From the NCBI RefSeq assembly GCF_051201665.1, contig NZ_CP179210.1, forward strand, positions 2,108,001 to 2,172,000: 64,000 bases of DNA. Reading direction: 5' to 3'. The stretch comes from Psychrobium sp051201665 (GTDB lineage: Bacteria; Pseudomonadota; Gammaproteobacteria; Enterobacterales; Psychrobiaceae). Of this stretch, positions 41,559 to 51,261 are shown piece after piece. The notes beneath the pieces are model-generated. The model was not told where the DNA came from. It saw only the letters and a program-made list of their open reading frames with translations, and made no database searches. Within the stretch, counting starts at the first letter, position 1. Each line of letters begins with the position of its first letter. Position numbers and translations under genes: made by a program.

Positions 41559-43403
41559 ATGTCTATTAGTGTTCCAGTGTTTGTTAAACGCGGCCTGATA
41601 GACGCCAACGAGAAAGAGTTATTTAATGAGTACCGAAGTATGAGAGATGAAAACCAATCTTCAGAGATCGTAATTAATAGCAAAATTGCAATCGAATTAT
41701 ATTTAAAAGGCCGTGACTGTTGGAATTCGTGGTTTAAAATGGCGGAGCAATGTAAAGTCAGTTTCTCTAACGTCGATTTTAGTAAGCTTCTTAAAGAAGA
41801 AAAGTTAACTAGAATCGACTTTTCAGGATTTACTTTTCCAAATGGTGGCGTTGATTTTTCCTTCACAATATTTGACGGCGCTGACGTCCTATTCGAAGAC
41901 ACTAATTTTGGAACTGGGGATATTTCTTTTTTTGGTGCGGAAATTACAAGTTCAAACAAAGTAAGTTTTGAAGGGGCTATATTTGACGGCGGATATGTAG
42001 ACTTTTCACAGTCAAAGTTTACAGCTAAGAACGTGTCATTTTATAACGCTCGTTTTGGTTCTGGAAATATAAGATTTGATAATTTTCAATGCCGAAATGA
42101 CGAACAATCCAACGCTGCTTTTAGAATGACTCCCAAATATTTTAACGCAAGTCTATTGTCTTTTGATGATGCGCTTTTTAGTCGCGTAAATATTTACGTG
42201 AAGTTATGCCATTCTGGGGATGGACACTTTACTTTTTCAAATGTTGCTTTAGAAAAAGGAGGATTATTATTAGAACGTTGTCAAATGGGTAATGGCATAA
42301 AAAATTTCAACTTTACAGACTTTTCTAAATCTTCTTTCATAGTTGCATATTCACAATTCAATGATGGTAACGTTAGCTTTAAATCCTGTAGATTTCGTCA
42401 ATCTCAACCAATTTTTCGCGATGTATCTTTTGGGGATGGTGATATATCGATGACAGGCGCTAATTTTGATATTCCATACTTAGATTTTGGAAGTGTCAAT
42501 TTTGGCAATGGAATTATAGATTTTAATAATGTGCATTTTAACGAAGGTTCTGTAATTTTCTCAAACGCAATATTTGGGAATTCAACTGTTTCTTTCCAAC
42601 ATGTAAACTTTAAGAGCGGTCTATTACTATCCTCTCTTCAAGGTAGTGAAAAGATATCAGAGATTAGTTTTAGGCACTCTTGTTTTAACAGTGGATTTGA
42701 CTTAGATGACAATAAATTCAACTGTGTAATCGACTTGACAAGTACATCGCTTTCTCATCATGTATCACTTGAACAAGTTAAATTTGTTCCTAAATTTCAT
42801 AAGACACCAAAATTTCCTAGTCTATATAAGTTCTTCAACGAACAAAAAAACTGGCTACCAAACAAAGTAAACAAGTGGATAGCGGATCATATGTTTTTTG
42901 ATGTCATAAAGGATCCGCATGATGTCGAACGACTCTGCCGTTTAAAAGAATTGGCAGCTGACAATCAAGATTATTTGCAAGTGCTAAATTTTCACGCTGA
43001 TGAGCTTAGGGCACGACGCACACTTTTCAAAGTCACAAAATTCAAAGCTGGACTAGATCATCTTTATCAAATATTTTCAGATTATGGTCGAAGTGTCTTG
43101 AGGCCAAGCATATGGCTTATTTGTTCGTGGTTTTTTTTCGCTTGTATCTATTTCAATATGTCTGATGTGAATCATTTTCAGCTTGAAGTCGGCGATAAAC
43201 TAATCGCTGCTCTTTCTTACTCTGGTGGATACACCGTCCCATTATTACCTGATGGGAGGTTTTCTCGACTCGAAGGACTAGAATTGCTTTTCGATGGTAA
43301 AGCTAGTGGATGCCTTCATTTAGCTAATTTTCTTCAAGGCTTGTTTTCGACAGGTTTCATTTTCTTAATTGGCCTTGGGCTGAGAAATCGATTCCGAATT
43401 TAG
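41559..43403 (+). CDS. Pentapeptide-like repeat protein with C-terminal membrane domain
   Basis: A 614-residue protein. Residues about 80-420 are rich in short repeats with F at regular spacing (FSGFTFPNGGVDFSFTIF, FEDTNFGTGDISFFGA, FDGGYVDFSQSKF), predicting a right-handed beta-helix of pentapeptide type. A helical linker follows, with a LCRLKELAADNQDYLQVLNF block. Two hydrophobic segments (SIWLICSWFFFACIYF; LFSTGFIFLIGLGL) flank a stretch resembling a pore-loop (YSGGYTVPLL) like those in ion-channel-type pentapeptide proteins. It lacks a signal peptide. Function unknown. A terminator follows. Confidence 0.75.
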   Translation: MSISVPVFVKRGLIDANEKELFNEYRSMRDENQSSEIVINSKIAIELYLKGRDCWNSWFKMAEQCKVSFSNVDFSKLLKEEKLTRIDFSGFTFPNGGVDFSFTIFDGADVLFEDTNFGTGDISFFGAEITSSNKVSFEGAIFDGGYVDFSQSKFTAKNVSFYNARFGSGNIRFDNFQCRNDEQSNAAFRMTPKYFNASLLSFDDALFSRVNIYVKLCHSGDGHFTFSNVALEKGGLLLERCQMGNGIKNFNFTDFSKSSFIVAYSQFNDGNVSFKSCRFRQSQPIFRDVSFGDGDISMTGANFDIPYLDFGSVNFGNGIIDFNNVHFNEGSVIFSNAIFGNSTVSFQHVNFKSGLLLSSLQGSEKISEISFRHSCFNSGFDLDDNKFNCVIDLTSTSLSHHVSLEQVKFVPKFHKTPKFPSLYKFFNEQKNWLPNKVNKWIADHMFFDVIKDPHDVERLCRLKELAADNQDYLQVLNFHADELRARRTLFKVTKFKAGLDHLYQIFSDYGRSVLRPSIWLICSWFFFACIYFNMSDVNHFQLEVGDKLIAALSYSGGYTVPLLPDGRFSRLEGLELLFDGKASGCLHLANFLQGLFSTGFIFLIGLGLRNRFRI

Positions 43404-43408
43404 GGCTG

Positions 43409-43439
43409 AACCGCGTGTCTAGCAAGGTTACACGCGGTT
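43409..43439 (+). terminator. Terminator of the pentapeptide-like gene
   Basis: A 10-bp stem AACCGCGTGT / ACACGCGGTT with an 11-base loop, followed by TTCATT, just after the stop at 43403. Confidence 0.7.
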
Positions 43440-43563
43440 TCATTGAAACTATTGAAAGTGTTATTAATTCGTTACAAATCAATTTAATAAGCGAGTTGAA
43501 TAATGACTTATTAACAGATTATATTGTCCGATTACAAACTTACTGGAAATCAACGTCACGCCC

Positions 43564-44146
43564 ATGAAAAACCTGATAAAGCCAATCGTTCTATTTGCTC
43601 TCACGTCAATCGTCAGTGTTTCGAGTGCTACAACAATTAGAGCCATAGTCGATGATGCCCATAAAAACGACGCATTTAACGGCGCGGTGCTGGTTATTGA
43701 CGGTAATAAAGAACAGTTTAAATCGGTGTATGGTTTTGAAAGTGGTAGTCGAACCGCCCCGTTAACGCTGGAGCATCGTTTTAGCATTGGCTCAATCTCT
43801 AAAGAATTTCCTGCTGCTGTCATTCAGCAGCTCGTGACAAAAAAGGAATTTAACCAAGTTCTTAAAGAGCGCGTGTTTATTCCAAATATGATGAAGAATG
43901 CTGTTAATAGCTTATCAAGGTTGCAGTTCGCTTTGGAACTACTTGATGGAGACTGGCCCTCGCTCTGCAACAAATACGTCGGAGGATTATCAATCTTATC
44001 GGCACAGTTCTAATCTACAATGCTCTTTTGTTCTACGTACTAATGGCGATACCGGAAATCGTAACAATGCGCAACTGGGCGTGCTCTATAATTCAACCAC
44101 TGGCGATGTTTCGGCTTGTGGTAACTTAATTGGTACTAGTTGTTAA
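43564..44146 (+). pseudogene. Serine-hydrolase start fused to an unrelated protein end
   Basis: The first 110 residues are a secreted class C beta-lactamase-like protein: signal peptide (SSA-TT), then NGAVLVIDGNKEQFKSVYGF and the nucleophile motif SISK in HRFSIGSISKEFPAAV. After KERVFIPNMMKNA (near 43910) the homology ends and the frame closes at 44013. In another frame, 43910-44146 gives LWNYLMETGPRSATNTSEDY and GNRNNAQLGVLYNSTTGDVS then ACGNLIGTSC, which resembles the end of a type IV pilin-like protein. So two gene fragments are fused by deletion; neither is likely to work. Confidence 0.7.
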
Positions 44147-44503
44147 TCAATTTCGCTTCGGTAATGTTAGGAGTCAAAAGCGTCTTCCTTGATCATTATC
44201 CTATGACTGTAATTTTGGTTATTTGTTGTTTAAAAAATAACCACGTAAAATATTAATTTTTAAAGATTTAAGATATAAACACTTCGTCTAATAGATTGAT
44301 TTTTAATTTTAGTGATTAAAAGCGAATAGTTGCACATCTTTCATGCTAGCTAACTTGGTACTTAGGGGATTTTGACCTCACAATCATGACTTTTAGATAC
44401 ACATTCGATGCATTATAGCTATTTCGCACTAGTCTTTCGTTCATCCTTGACTGCGTAATATTTAGCCGCTAAATTAAAAGCATGTCGAATTTCAAGGATC
44501 ATT
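44147..44503. promoter_or_regulatory. Gene-free stretch with the uspA-type promoter
   Basis: No gene is evident on either strand. Near the right end TTGACT (44447-44452), a 17-bp spacer and TAAATT (44470-44475) form a likely sigma-70 promoter for the universal stress protein gene. The remainder is AT-rich without repeats that I can see. Confidence 0.45.
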
Positions 44504-45370
44504 ATGGCTAAGTCAATTTTGGTAATTTCAGATGGACATGAAACAAGTAATTGTTCGTTAAAAAAGGCACGTGACATCGCAGGCCCACTTGGGGAAAAAA
44601 TCGAAGTCGTCCGTTTTATTAAGACAGATAATACTAACGCTGTTGATAGTGCTGCACTTGCTGCACAAACATCTGAGCTTAATCAAGCAATTACCGAAAT
44701 ATTTGCTGATTATGAACAACACGAAATCATTGAGAGTCAGATCATTGTTACTGACGACATTGTCAACTGGGTTTTAAATTACTGTGACGGTAAAGATTTC
44801 GATTTGATCCTAAAAGCTGGCCACCGCTCAGAAACATTCTTTCATACGCCTTGCGACTGGGAATTAATTCGCAGACTTAAAATCCCCGTATTAATCGCAA
44901 GTCAACAGCGCTGGCGCAATAAGCACAATGTTTTAGCGGCTATCAATCCATCACCCAAAGACGCGGCTCATCGTCAATTAAATTCTACCATTTTCCATTG
45001 GAGCAAAAAGTGGGCAGACACCTTTGGTGCATCCTTACACGTTGTTTACTGCCTGCCCGTATCAAAAATATTGAAAGAATTAGATATTGTTGATTTGGAA
45101 GAATATGCTAAAAATCATCGTCAAGAAGGTGAAGACAAGCTTGACACCCTACTTCAAGAACATGGTATTAGCGACGCTAACATTCATATCACCGCAGGGT
45201 CTCCAGATAGGACGATTCCTCATTGCGCCAACGAAATTAAAGCAGAACTCGTTGTTATGGGAAGTACCGGACGAAGTGGGCTTAAAAGCATGATTTTTGG
45301 TAACGTTACTGAAAAGGTTATGCATAATTTAAGAACCGACTCACTCAGCATCGAACTTCAAGACTTGTAG
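44504..45370 (+). CDS. Tandem universal stress protein (UspE-like)
   Basis: A 288-residue cytosolic protein of two Usp domains (about 1-140 and 145-288). The second ends with the ATP-binding pattern VVMGSTGRSGLKSMIFGNVT, G-2x-G-9x-G; the first (LILKAGHRSETFFHTPCDWE) has the degenerate pattern of UspE. Such proteins help stress survival, often in association with respiration or ion stress. It lies just ahead of the antiporter operon, but a hairpin and 137 bases separate them. Confidence 0.9.
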   Translation: MAKSILVISDGHETSNCSLKKARDIAGPLGEKIEVVRFIKTDNTNAVDSAALAAQTSELNQAITEIFADYEQHEIIESQIIVTDDIVNWVLNYCDGKDFDLILKAGHRSETFFHTPCDWELIRRLKIPVLIASQQRWRNKHNVLAAINPSPKDAAHRQLNSTIFHWSKKWADTFGASLHVVYCLPVSKILKELDIVDLEEYAKNHRQEGEDKLDTLLQEHGISDANIHITAGSPDRTIPHCANEIKAELVVMGSTGRSGLKSMIFGNVTEKVMHNLRTDSLSIELQDL

Positions 45371-45543
45371 TTTCAATTCAAATTTATTTAAAAAATCCCT
45401 TATAGAAAAAAGATAAGGGGCTGTCCGGCTATAAAACGTGTTGCCGAATTTAGGCATTGACGACGTAAGCATTAGCGAAGGACGAGGCAGTAGTAGCATT
45501 TAAAAGTTTGTTGTATTCATTGAACAATATTTTGGGACACAAA

Positions 45544-46047
45544 ATGTCAACTAATAACGATAAGAATATAATTTATTTAGCGATTTGGGGAATAGTGCTT
45601 GCCTTCTTTTGGGTATTGCTGTCTGGTTTCTTTACCCCGTTACTATTGGGTTTAGGCGCTTTATCGGTCATTTTAGTTGTCGCTTTGCTCTGGAAAATGA
45701 ACAGTATCGATGGACAACTTCCTAGAATCCCCATTAATCTGAATTTCCTTAGCTATGTTATTTGGTTACTCGGGCAAGTGTTTAAATCAAGTCTCCAAGT
45801 GACGAGGCTTGTTTGGACAAACAGCACTAATCTACACCCTGTAATGGTGAAACTACCCATTGATCATATACCGCTAAAAACGAGAGTTCTTTACGCAAAT
45901 TCTATTACCCTAACTCCGGGCACTTTGTCGATTGATATTGATGATGAACACATCACTGTTCATGCCTTAGAGCAACATTCAATAGCGGAGTTAGGATCTG
46001 GCGCAATGGCAAATAAAGCATCTTCACTTGTTAAGGGTGGTGACTAA
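45544..46047 (+). CDS. mnhE: Na+/H+ antiporter subunit E (MnhE/MrpE)
   Basis: First gene of a tightly packed Mrp-type operon (to 52987, all overlaps or gaps of a few bases). About 167 residues from MSTNNDKNIIYLAIWG (45544; the ATG at 45508 is less likely). Two N-terminal hydrophobic helices and the conserved LSYVIWLLGQVFKSSLQVTR and YANSITLTPGTLSIDID identify MnhE. It ends on the start of mnhF. The complex uses proton influx to expel Na+ at the inner membrane. Confidence 0.93.
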   Translation: MSTNNDKNIIYLAIWGIVLAFFWVLLSGFFTPLLLGLGALSVILVVALLWKMNSIDGQLPRIPINLNFLSYVIWLLGQVFKSSLQVTRLVWTNSTNLHPVMVKLPIDHIPLKTRVLYANSITLTPGTLSIDIDDEHITVHALEQHSIAELGSGAMANKASSLVKGGD

Positions 46048-46337
46048 TGTGGGTTTTAATTGCAACGTCGATTGCTATGTTGTCAGTGATGGCATTGGCG
46101 TTGGCTCGGGCATTAAAAGCAGAAACTGTTTACGACCGAATTCTCGGGGTAAATATGTTTGGTACCAAAACAGCGCTTTTTATTGCGGTTCTTGGTTTTC
46201 TAGGCGGCCGTCCTGACTTTTTAGATATTGCCATTGTATACGCGCTGATCAACTTTATCGGCATGATTGCCGTGTTGCGATTTTTTGAGTATACCGCGTC
46301 AAATGAGTCAGACGATCCTGAGGAGTCTATAAAATGA
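46047..46337 (+). CDS. mnhF: Antiporter subunit F (MnhF/MrpF)
   Basis: A 96-residue three-helix protein: ATSIAMLSVMALALARALKA, the conserved DRILGVNMFGTKTALFIAVL and DIAIVYALINFIGMIAVLRF. Start overlaps the mnhE stop, and it overlaps mnhG by four bases. Alone the subunit has little activity; in Bacillus MrpF has been linked to bile salt efflux. Confidence 0.93.
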   Translation: MWVLIATSIAMLSVMALALARALKAETVYDRILGVNMFGTKTALFIAVLGFLGGRPDFLDIAIVYALINFIGMIAVLRFFEYTASNESDDPEESIK

Positions 46338-46666
46338 TATTAGACATTCTTAGTTCAGTTTTACTTATTAGCGGCGCTTTCTTTAGTGTGACCGGCGCCA
46401 TCGGTCTTTTTAGGTTTCCAGATTTTTTTACACGAGTCCACGCTGCAAGCGTCACCGATTCGGTAGTTACACTTTTAATCGTTGCTGGTTTAATGCTCCG
46501 TACAGACTTTGATTTAGTGACAGTTAAACTGCTTATCATAGCCGTTTTCCTACTCCTAACTGGACCTACGGCTTCCCATGCGCTTGCAAAATCAGCCAGA
46601 CATGGTGGCTTATTTACATTGCCAGAATCAAACGCCCGTGATGCTCAGTCAAAGGAGCGCGAATGA
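46334..46666 (+). CDS. mnhG: Antiporter subunit G (MnhG/MrpG)
   Basis: A 110-residue membrane protein: LLISGAFFSVTGAIGLFRFP, DFFTRVHAASVTDSVVTLLI and LTGPTASHALAKSARHGG are MnhG hallmarks. It overlaps mnhF and mnhB by four bases each, indicating translational coupling. Confidence 0.95.
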   Translation: MILDILSSVLLISGAFFSVTGAIGLFRFPDFFTRVHAASVTDSVVTLLIVAGLMLRTDFDLVTVKLLIIAVFLLLTGPTASHALAKSARHGGLFTLPESNARDAQSKERE

Positions 46667-47643
46667 TGAATGAATTTATTAATATCGTGCTACTGGGCAT
46701 GTTGGCCATCACAGCGTTAGGGGTGATCTTTTTAAAGGATTTGTTTGCTGTTGTCATGCTCTTTGGTATTTACAGTTTCTTATCAGCGCTGATTTTCATC
46801 AATCTAGACGCAGTGGATGTAGCCTTCACTGAAGCGTCTGTAGGCGCTGGGATTACAACTGTCCTCATGTTAGGCACGCTTGCACTGACAGGCCGCAGAG
46901 AAAAGATTAATACGCGCCCTAAGTTACTTCCTTTATTGGTTGTTGTGTTGACCGGTGCGGTGTTGATTTATGGCACCATGGATATGCCAGCATTTGGCGA
47001 TCCAAATAATCCGGCGCATCAACACGTTGCGCCTCGTTATATTGAAAAATCACCACAAGAAATTGGTCTACCCAATATGGTTACCTCGGTACTGGCTAGC
47101 TACCGTGCCTTTGATACGTTAGGCGAAACGGCCGTTGTCTTTGCGGCGGCCATTGGTGTATTTAGCTTGCTTGGTTTACCTAAAGCGCAATTAAACACGA
47201 TGGCGTCGGGCCTCAAGTCTCATTTAGTATTACGAGTAATCGCTAAAATTATTATTCCCTTTACCGTTTTGTTTGCGCTGTATGTTCAATTTCACGGAGA
47301 TTATGGCCCTGGGGGTGGGTTTCAAGCGGGGGTTATCGCAGCAGCTGCGATTTTACTTTATACCCTCGTCTTTGGGTTGCCTATTTCTGTTCAGGTCGTA
47401 AAGCCAGCACTTTTAAAGTTTTTGTCAGCACTCGGCGTCTTGATTTACGCTGGTACAGGTTTAGTAAGCCTCTTTCTAGGAGGAAATTTCCTTGATTACA
47501 ACGTACTTGCCACCGATCCAGTGGCTGGTCAACATCTTGGGATTATATTGATTGAACTTGGGGTGGGAATAACCGTTTTTGCGGCGATACTTGCCATTTT
47601 CTATGCCTTTGCAAATCAAGCTGAACGGACGAATATTCAATGA
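46663..47643 (+). CDS. mnhB: Antiporter subunit: DUF4040 module fused to MnhB
   Basis: A 326-residue protein. Residues 1-90 are the MbhD/DUF4040 module (FAVVMLFGIYSFLSALIFIN, VDVAFTEASVGAGITTVLML), which in seven-subunit Mrp complexes forms the C-terminal part of MrpA. The rest is MnhB (VLRVIAKIIIPFTVLFALYV, GDYGPGGGFQAGVIAAAAIL). So the large MrpA subunit is here divided: its NuoL-like part is supplied by the separate D-type genes downstream. Confidence 0.92.
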   Translation: MMNEFINIVLLGMLAITALGVIFLKDLFAVVMLFGIYSFLSALIFINLDAVDVAFTEASVGAGITTVLMLGTLALTGRREKINTRPKLLPLLVVVLTGAVLIYGTMDMPAFGDPNNPAHQHVAPRYIEKSPQEIGLPNMVTSVLASYRAFDTLGETAVVFAAAIGVFSLLGLPKAQLNTMASGLKSHLVLRVIAKIIIPFTVLFALYVQFHGDYGPGGGFQAGVIAAAAILLYTLVFGLPISVQVVKPALLKFLSALGVLIYAGTGLVSLFLGGNFLDYNVLATDPVAGQHLGIILIELGVGITVFAAILAIFYAFANQAERTNIQ

Positions 47644-47996
47644 GTTTTATTGCCGAACATTACAACTATTGGATTGTCATCGTATTAATGATGGCGGGAT
47701 TTTATATCGTTATTGCGTCTAATAATTTGATTAAACAAGTCATTGGCCTGAGTATTTTCCAGACTTCGGTGTTTATGATGTATATATCAATTGGCAAGGT
47801 CTCAGGCGGTAGTGCGCCAATTGTAGCCGACGGAGTGACGAGCTTTTCAAACCCACTGCCCCACGTGCTTATTTTAACGGCGATAGTCGTCGGAGTTGCA
47901 ACGACCGCCGTTGCATTAGCGCTAATTATTCGCATCAAGGCGCGTTACGGCTCTATTGAAGAAAATGAAATTGTCGATAAGGATAATGTCAGATAA
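47640..47996 (+). CDS. mnhC: Antiporter subunit C (MnhC/MrpC, NuoK-like)
   Basis: A 118-residue three-helix NuoK homologue: IVIASNNLIKQVIGLSIFQT, the SGGSAPIVADGVTSFSNPLP loop and HVLILTAIVVGVATTAVALA. The conserved helix-2 region and PLPHVLILTAIVVG are standard for MnhC. Overlaps mnhB; the next start follows on its stop. Confidence 0.95.
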   Translation: MSFIAEHYNYWIVIVLMMAGFYIVIASNNLIKQVIGLSIFQTSVFMMYISIGKVSGGSAPIVADGVTSFSNPLPHVLILTAIVVGVATTAVALALIIRIKARYGSIEENEIVDKDNVR

Positions 47997-49492
47997 TGAT
48001 TGAATTACACCTTGCGATCTTACCAATAATCTTACCGCTCATTGCGGCGCCTGTTTGTTTTATTTTAGGAAGAAGCCAATGGTGTTGGCTATTTTCGACA
48101 TTAGTAAGTGGGCTTAGCTGCGCCGCATCAATTGGCTTGTTAATGACAACACTCGATCAAGGCGTAGTCAGTTATGCAGTCGGTGGTTGGCAAGCACCAT
48201 GGGGCATTGAGATACGCATAGATGTCGCCAGCGCGCTCATTCTAAGCTTGGTGTCCGGGATTTCTACCTTGGTATTAATTTATGCCAACCAGAGTATTGC
48301 TAAAGAAATAGATACCGAGAAACATTCGCTTTTCTACACCGCACACTTATTGTGCCTTACTGGCTTGTCGGGGATTTTAAGTACAGGTGATGCCTTTAAT
48401 TTATTCGTTTTTCTCGAGATTTCATCGTTAGCGACTTACACACTGGTTAGTCTGTCCAGAGACAAACGCTGTCTAATTGCTGCCTTTCGTTACCTTATCA
48501 TGGGCACGATAGGAGCAACCTTTATTTTGATTGGTGTTGGCATGCTCTATATGAAAACCGGCACCCTAAACATGCTCGATCTGGCTGATAAAATCGCTTT
48601 AATTGAAGGTAACAGAACCCTTAATACTGGTCTGGCGTTTATTTTAATTGGGGTAAGTATCAAATTGGCGCTGTTTCCACTGCATATGTGGTTGCCTCCT
48701 GCATATACTCATGCACCATCAGCTGTTAGTGCTTTCTTAGCCAGCACAGCCACCAAAGTTGCTGTCTATGTCATGGTGCGCTTTATTTTTAGTATCTTTG
48801 GGGCGCAGTATGTATTTGAGACCATGAGTATGGATATCATTTTGCTCGTACTTGCCATCATTGCGATCTTTAAATGCTCATTTATGGCAACACTGCAAAG
48901 CAATATGAAATCGATGTTGGCCTATAGCAGTGTCGCGCAAATAGGTTACATGATTCTCGGGATTAGCCTGGCAACAAGTGCTGGTTTAATGGCGGGGTTA
49001 CTGCATATTTTCAATCACGCATTAATGAAAGGCGTGTTGTTTATGGCACTTGGGTGCGTGGCCTATCGGGTCGGCTCAGTTGATATTAAATCTTTTAGAG
49101 GCCTTGGAAAAACTATGCCATGGACCATGGCTGCCTTTACTATCGCTGGCCTCAGTATCATCGGTGTTCCCCTGACAGCGGGGTTTGTGAGTAAATGGTA
49201 TTTAGTCACCGCGGTCTTTGAACAACAACAGTGGTTGATTGGTTTTGTATTATTACTCGGTTCGTTACTTGCTGTTGTTTACATTGGCCGTGTGCTTGAA
49301 GCCGCCTACTTTGGCAAAGTATCGCAACAACAAGAAACCAATATAAAAGAAGCCCCTCTGATGATGCTAATTCCGATGTGGGTGTTGGTGTTAGCCAATA
49401 TTTATTTTGGTATTGATACTTCAGTAACCGTTGGCGCTGCAGATGCCGCGGCGCAGTGGCTCAGCCAACCGCACAATACGGGGGCTAACTAA
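47996..49492 (+). CDS. mnhD: Antiporter subunit D (NuoN/MnhD-like)
   Basis: A 498-residue NuoL/M/N-type protein with about 14 membrane helices. VFLEISSLATYTLVSLSRDK has the conserved glutamate of TM5; KLALFPLHMWLPPAYTHAPS carries the lysine and the discontinuous-helix region; NHALMKGVLFMALGCVA holds the TM12 histidine/lysine channel residues. It belongs to the proton-channel subunits. It overlaps the following D-type gene by one base. Confidence 0.92.
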   Translation: MIELHLAILPIILPLIAAPVCFILGRSQWCWLFSTLVSGLSCAASIGLLMTTLDQGVVSYAVGGWQAPWGIEIRIDVASALILSLVSGISTLVLIYANQSIAKEIDTEKHSLFYTAHLLCLTGLSGILSTGDAFNLFVFLEISSLATYTLVSLSRDKRCLIAAFRYLIMGTIGATFILIGVGMLYMKTGTLNMLDLADKIALIEGNRTLNTGLAFILIGVSIKLALFPLHMWLPPAYTHAPSAVSAFLASTATKVAVYVMVRFIFSIFGAQYVFETMSMDIILLVLAIIAIFKCSFMATLQSNMKSMLAYSSVAQIGYMILGISLATSAGLMAGLLHIFNHALMKGVLFMALGCVAYRVGSVDIKSFRGLGKTMPWTMAAFTIAGLSIIGVPLTAGFVSKWYLVTAVFEQQQWLIGFVLLLGSLLAVVYIGRVLEAAYFGKVSQQQETNIKEAPLMMLIPMWVLVLANIYFGIDTSVTVGAADAAAQWLSQPHNTGAN

Positions 49493-51006
49493 TGAATATT
49501 TGGTCTGACATTTCACCTGAACAACTCATAAATATTGCGATAATCTTGCCGCTGATTGGCGCGGCACTCGTTATATTGTTGGGCAAGTACCCCAATATTC
49601 GAGAGACTGCATCGCTTGCCATCGCGACATTATTATTCACCGTGGTACTGAGCATTACTGAGAACACTTTTGCTCAAATTCCAATGACAAGTCATTGGAT
49701 AACCATCATCCCAAACCTTTCGATAGCATTTAATGTAGAACCATTAGGCGTATTATTTGCGCTGGTTGCTAGCTTTTTATGGATAATCACCACGATATAC
49801 GCGATTGGTTATATGCGAGGTCATAATGAGAAGAATCAAACACGGTTCTTTTGCTGCTTCGCACTAGCGATTGCTACCGTAATGGCGATTTGTTTCTCTG
49901 CCAATTTACTGACGCTATTCATATTTTATGAATTGCTTACTCTTTCAACCTATCCTTTAGTGACGCATGCAGGCAATGATGCAGCAAAACGCGGTGGCCG
50001 AATTTATCTCGGTATTTTACTTGGGACCTCGATTGCATTTTTACTGTTTGCCGTGCTTGCTACATGGGTAAGCGCTGGAACGTTAACCTTTAGCGCAGGC
50101 GGAATTTTCAATGAGAGTCAGTCTAAAGGACTCATTGCGTTACTGTTAGTATTGTTTTGCTATGGTGTTGGTAAAGCAGCCATTATGCCATTTCATCGCT
50201 GGTTGCCCGCTGCGATGGTTGCTCCAACTCCCGTAAGTGCGCTACTCCATGCAGTAGCTGTGGTTAAAGCAGGCGTTTTTAGTATATTAAAAATCATCAT
50301 TTATATCTTTGGTATCGATAATCTCAGCCAAATCGCGACAACCGACTTTATGCTTTATATCGGCGCGGCTACGGTTCTGTTGTCATCATGCGTTGCCATC
50401 ACCAAAGACAATTTGAAAGCGCGGTTGGCCTATTCAACCGTCAGTCAACTTAGCTATATTGTGGTAGGTGCATTGTTAGCGTCTTCGATTGCAGCTGCCG
50501 GTGCTAGCCTGCACATTGCAACCCATGCGGTGGGGAAAATCACCTTGTTCTTTTGTGCTGGTGCTATCATGGTAGCGGCTCATAAAAAGAGCGTCAGTGA
50601 ATTGGTGGGACTGGGCCGACAAATGCCAATAACCATGATTGCTTTTGCCATTGGCTCAATGAGTATTATCGGTTTACCACCATTGGCTGGTACATGGAGT
50701 AAATGGTATTTAGTGGTTGGTGCACTTGAGAGCGACAAACTCATTATTGTCGCGGTACTTATGGTAAGTACACTGCTTAATGTTGCCTATTTATTGCCTA
50801 TTCCGATAAAAGCATTCTTTAATCCATCGGACAGTAAGCAGCCCGCTTGGTCATGGTCGGAAGTGAAAGAAGCGCCGTTCCCGATCTTGCTTGCGTTATG
50901 TGTTACCAGCGTCGCTTGCTTAGCGTTGTTTTTCTTTCCACAACCGCTTATTGATTTGATCAATTTGATTCCTGACGTCTCAACTCATGTCACGGGAGGA
51001 TCTTAA
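49492..51006 (+). CDS. Second D-type antiporter subunit (proton-channel)
   Basis: A 504-residue NuoM/MnhD-type protein: IFYELLTLSTYPLVTHAGND (TM5 glutamate), GKAAIMPFHRWLPAAMVAPT (lysine and loop), and HIATHAVGKITLFFCAGAIM with HAVGK in TM12. The C-terminal stretch has several basic and proline residues. Together with the genes on either side it gives three D-type channels in this operon. Start ATG 49492 overlaps the previous stop. Confidence 0.9.
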   Translation: MNIWSDISPEQLINIAIILPLIGAALVILLGKYPNIRETASLAIATLLFTVVLSITENTFAQIPMTSHWITIIPNLSIAFNVEPLGVLFALVASFLWIITTIYAIGYMRGHNEKNQTRFFCCFALAIATVMAICFSANLLTLFIFYELLTLSTYPLVTHAGNDAAKRGGRIYLGILLGTSIAFLLFAVLATWVSAGTLTFSAGGIFNESQSKGLIALLLVLFCYGVGKAAIMPFHRWLPAAMVAPTPVSALLHAVAVVKAGVFSILKIIIYIFGIDNLSQIATTDFMLYIGAATVLLSSCVAITKDNLKARLAYSTVSQLSYIVVGALLASSIAAAGASLHIATHAVGKITLFFCAGAIMVAAHKKSVSELVGLGRQMPITMIAFAIGSMSIIGLPPLAGTWSKWYLVVGALESDKLIIVAVLMVSTLLNVAYLLPIPIKAFFNPSDSKQPAWSWSEVKEAPFPILLALCVTSVACLALFFFPQPLIDLINLIPDVSTHVTGGS

Positions 51007-51261
51007 ATGAACGATAATAAAGAACCAGCTGACTTTTTTGATAAGCCAGAAAACATTAAAAAGATGCTCAATATATTTTATGTTGTTTGTGCGCTGTTAG
51101 TCCTTGTCGACTTTGTTGTCCACCGTCATATCTATCACGACTGGGAAAATATCCCTGCCTTCTATGCGCTCTATGGCTTCGCTGGCTGCGTGGTATTAGT
51201 ACTGATCGCAAAACTGATGCGTAAAGTGCTGATGAAAGAGGAAGACTACTATGATAAGTAG
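51007..51261 (+). CDS. Small single-domain membrane protein in the antiporter operon
   Basis: An 84-residue protein with two hydrophobic helices (MLNIFYVVCALLVLVDFVVH; AFYALYGFAGCVVLVLIAKL) separated by a charged loop RHIYHDWENIP, and a KEEDYYDK tail. It starts one base after the previous stop and overlaps the next gene by 11 bases, so it is an integral operon member. I do not know the family name; similar small proteins accompany Mrp operons of this type. Confidence 0.8.
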   Translation: MNDNKEPADFFDKPENIKKMLNIFYVVCALLVLVDFVVHRHIYHDWENIPAFYALYGFAGCVVLVLIAKLMRKVLMKEEDYYDK

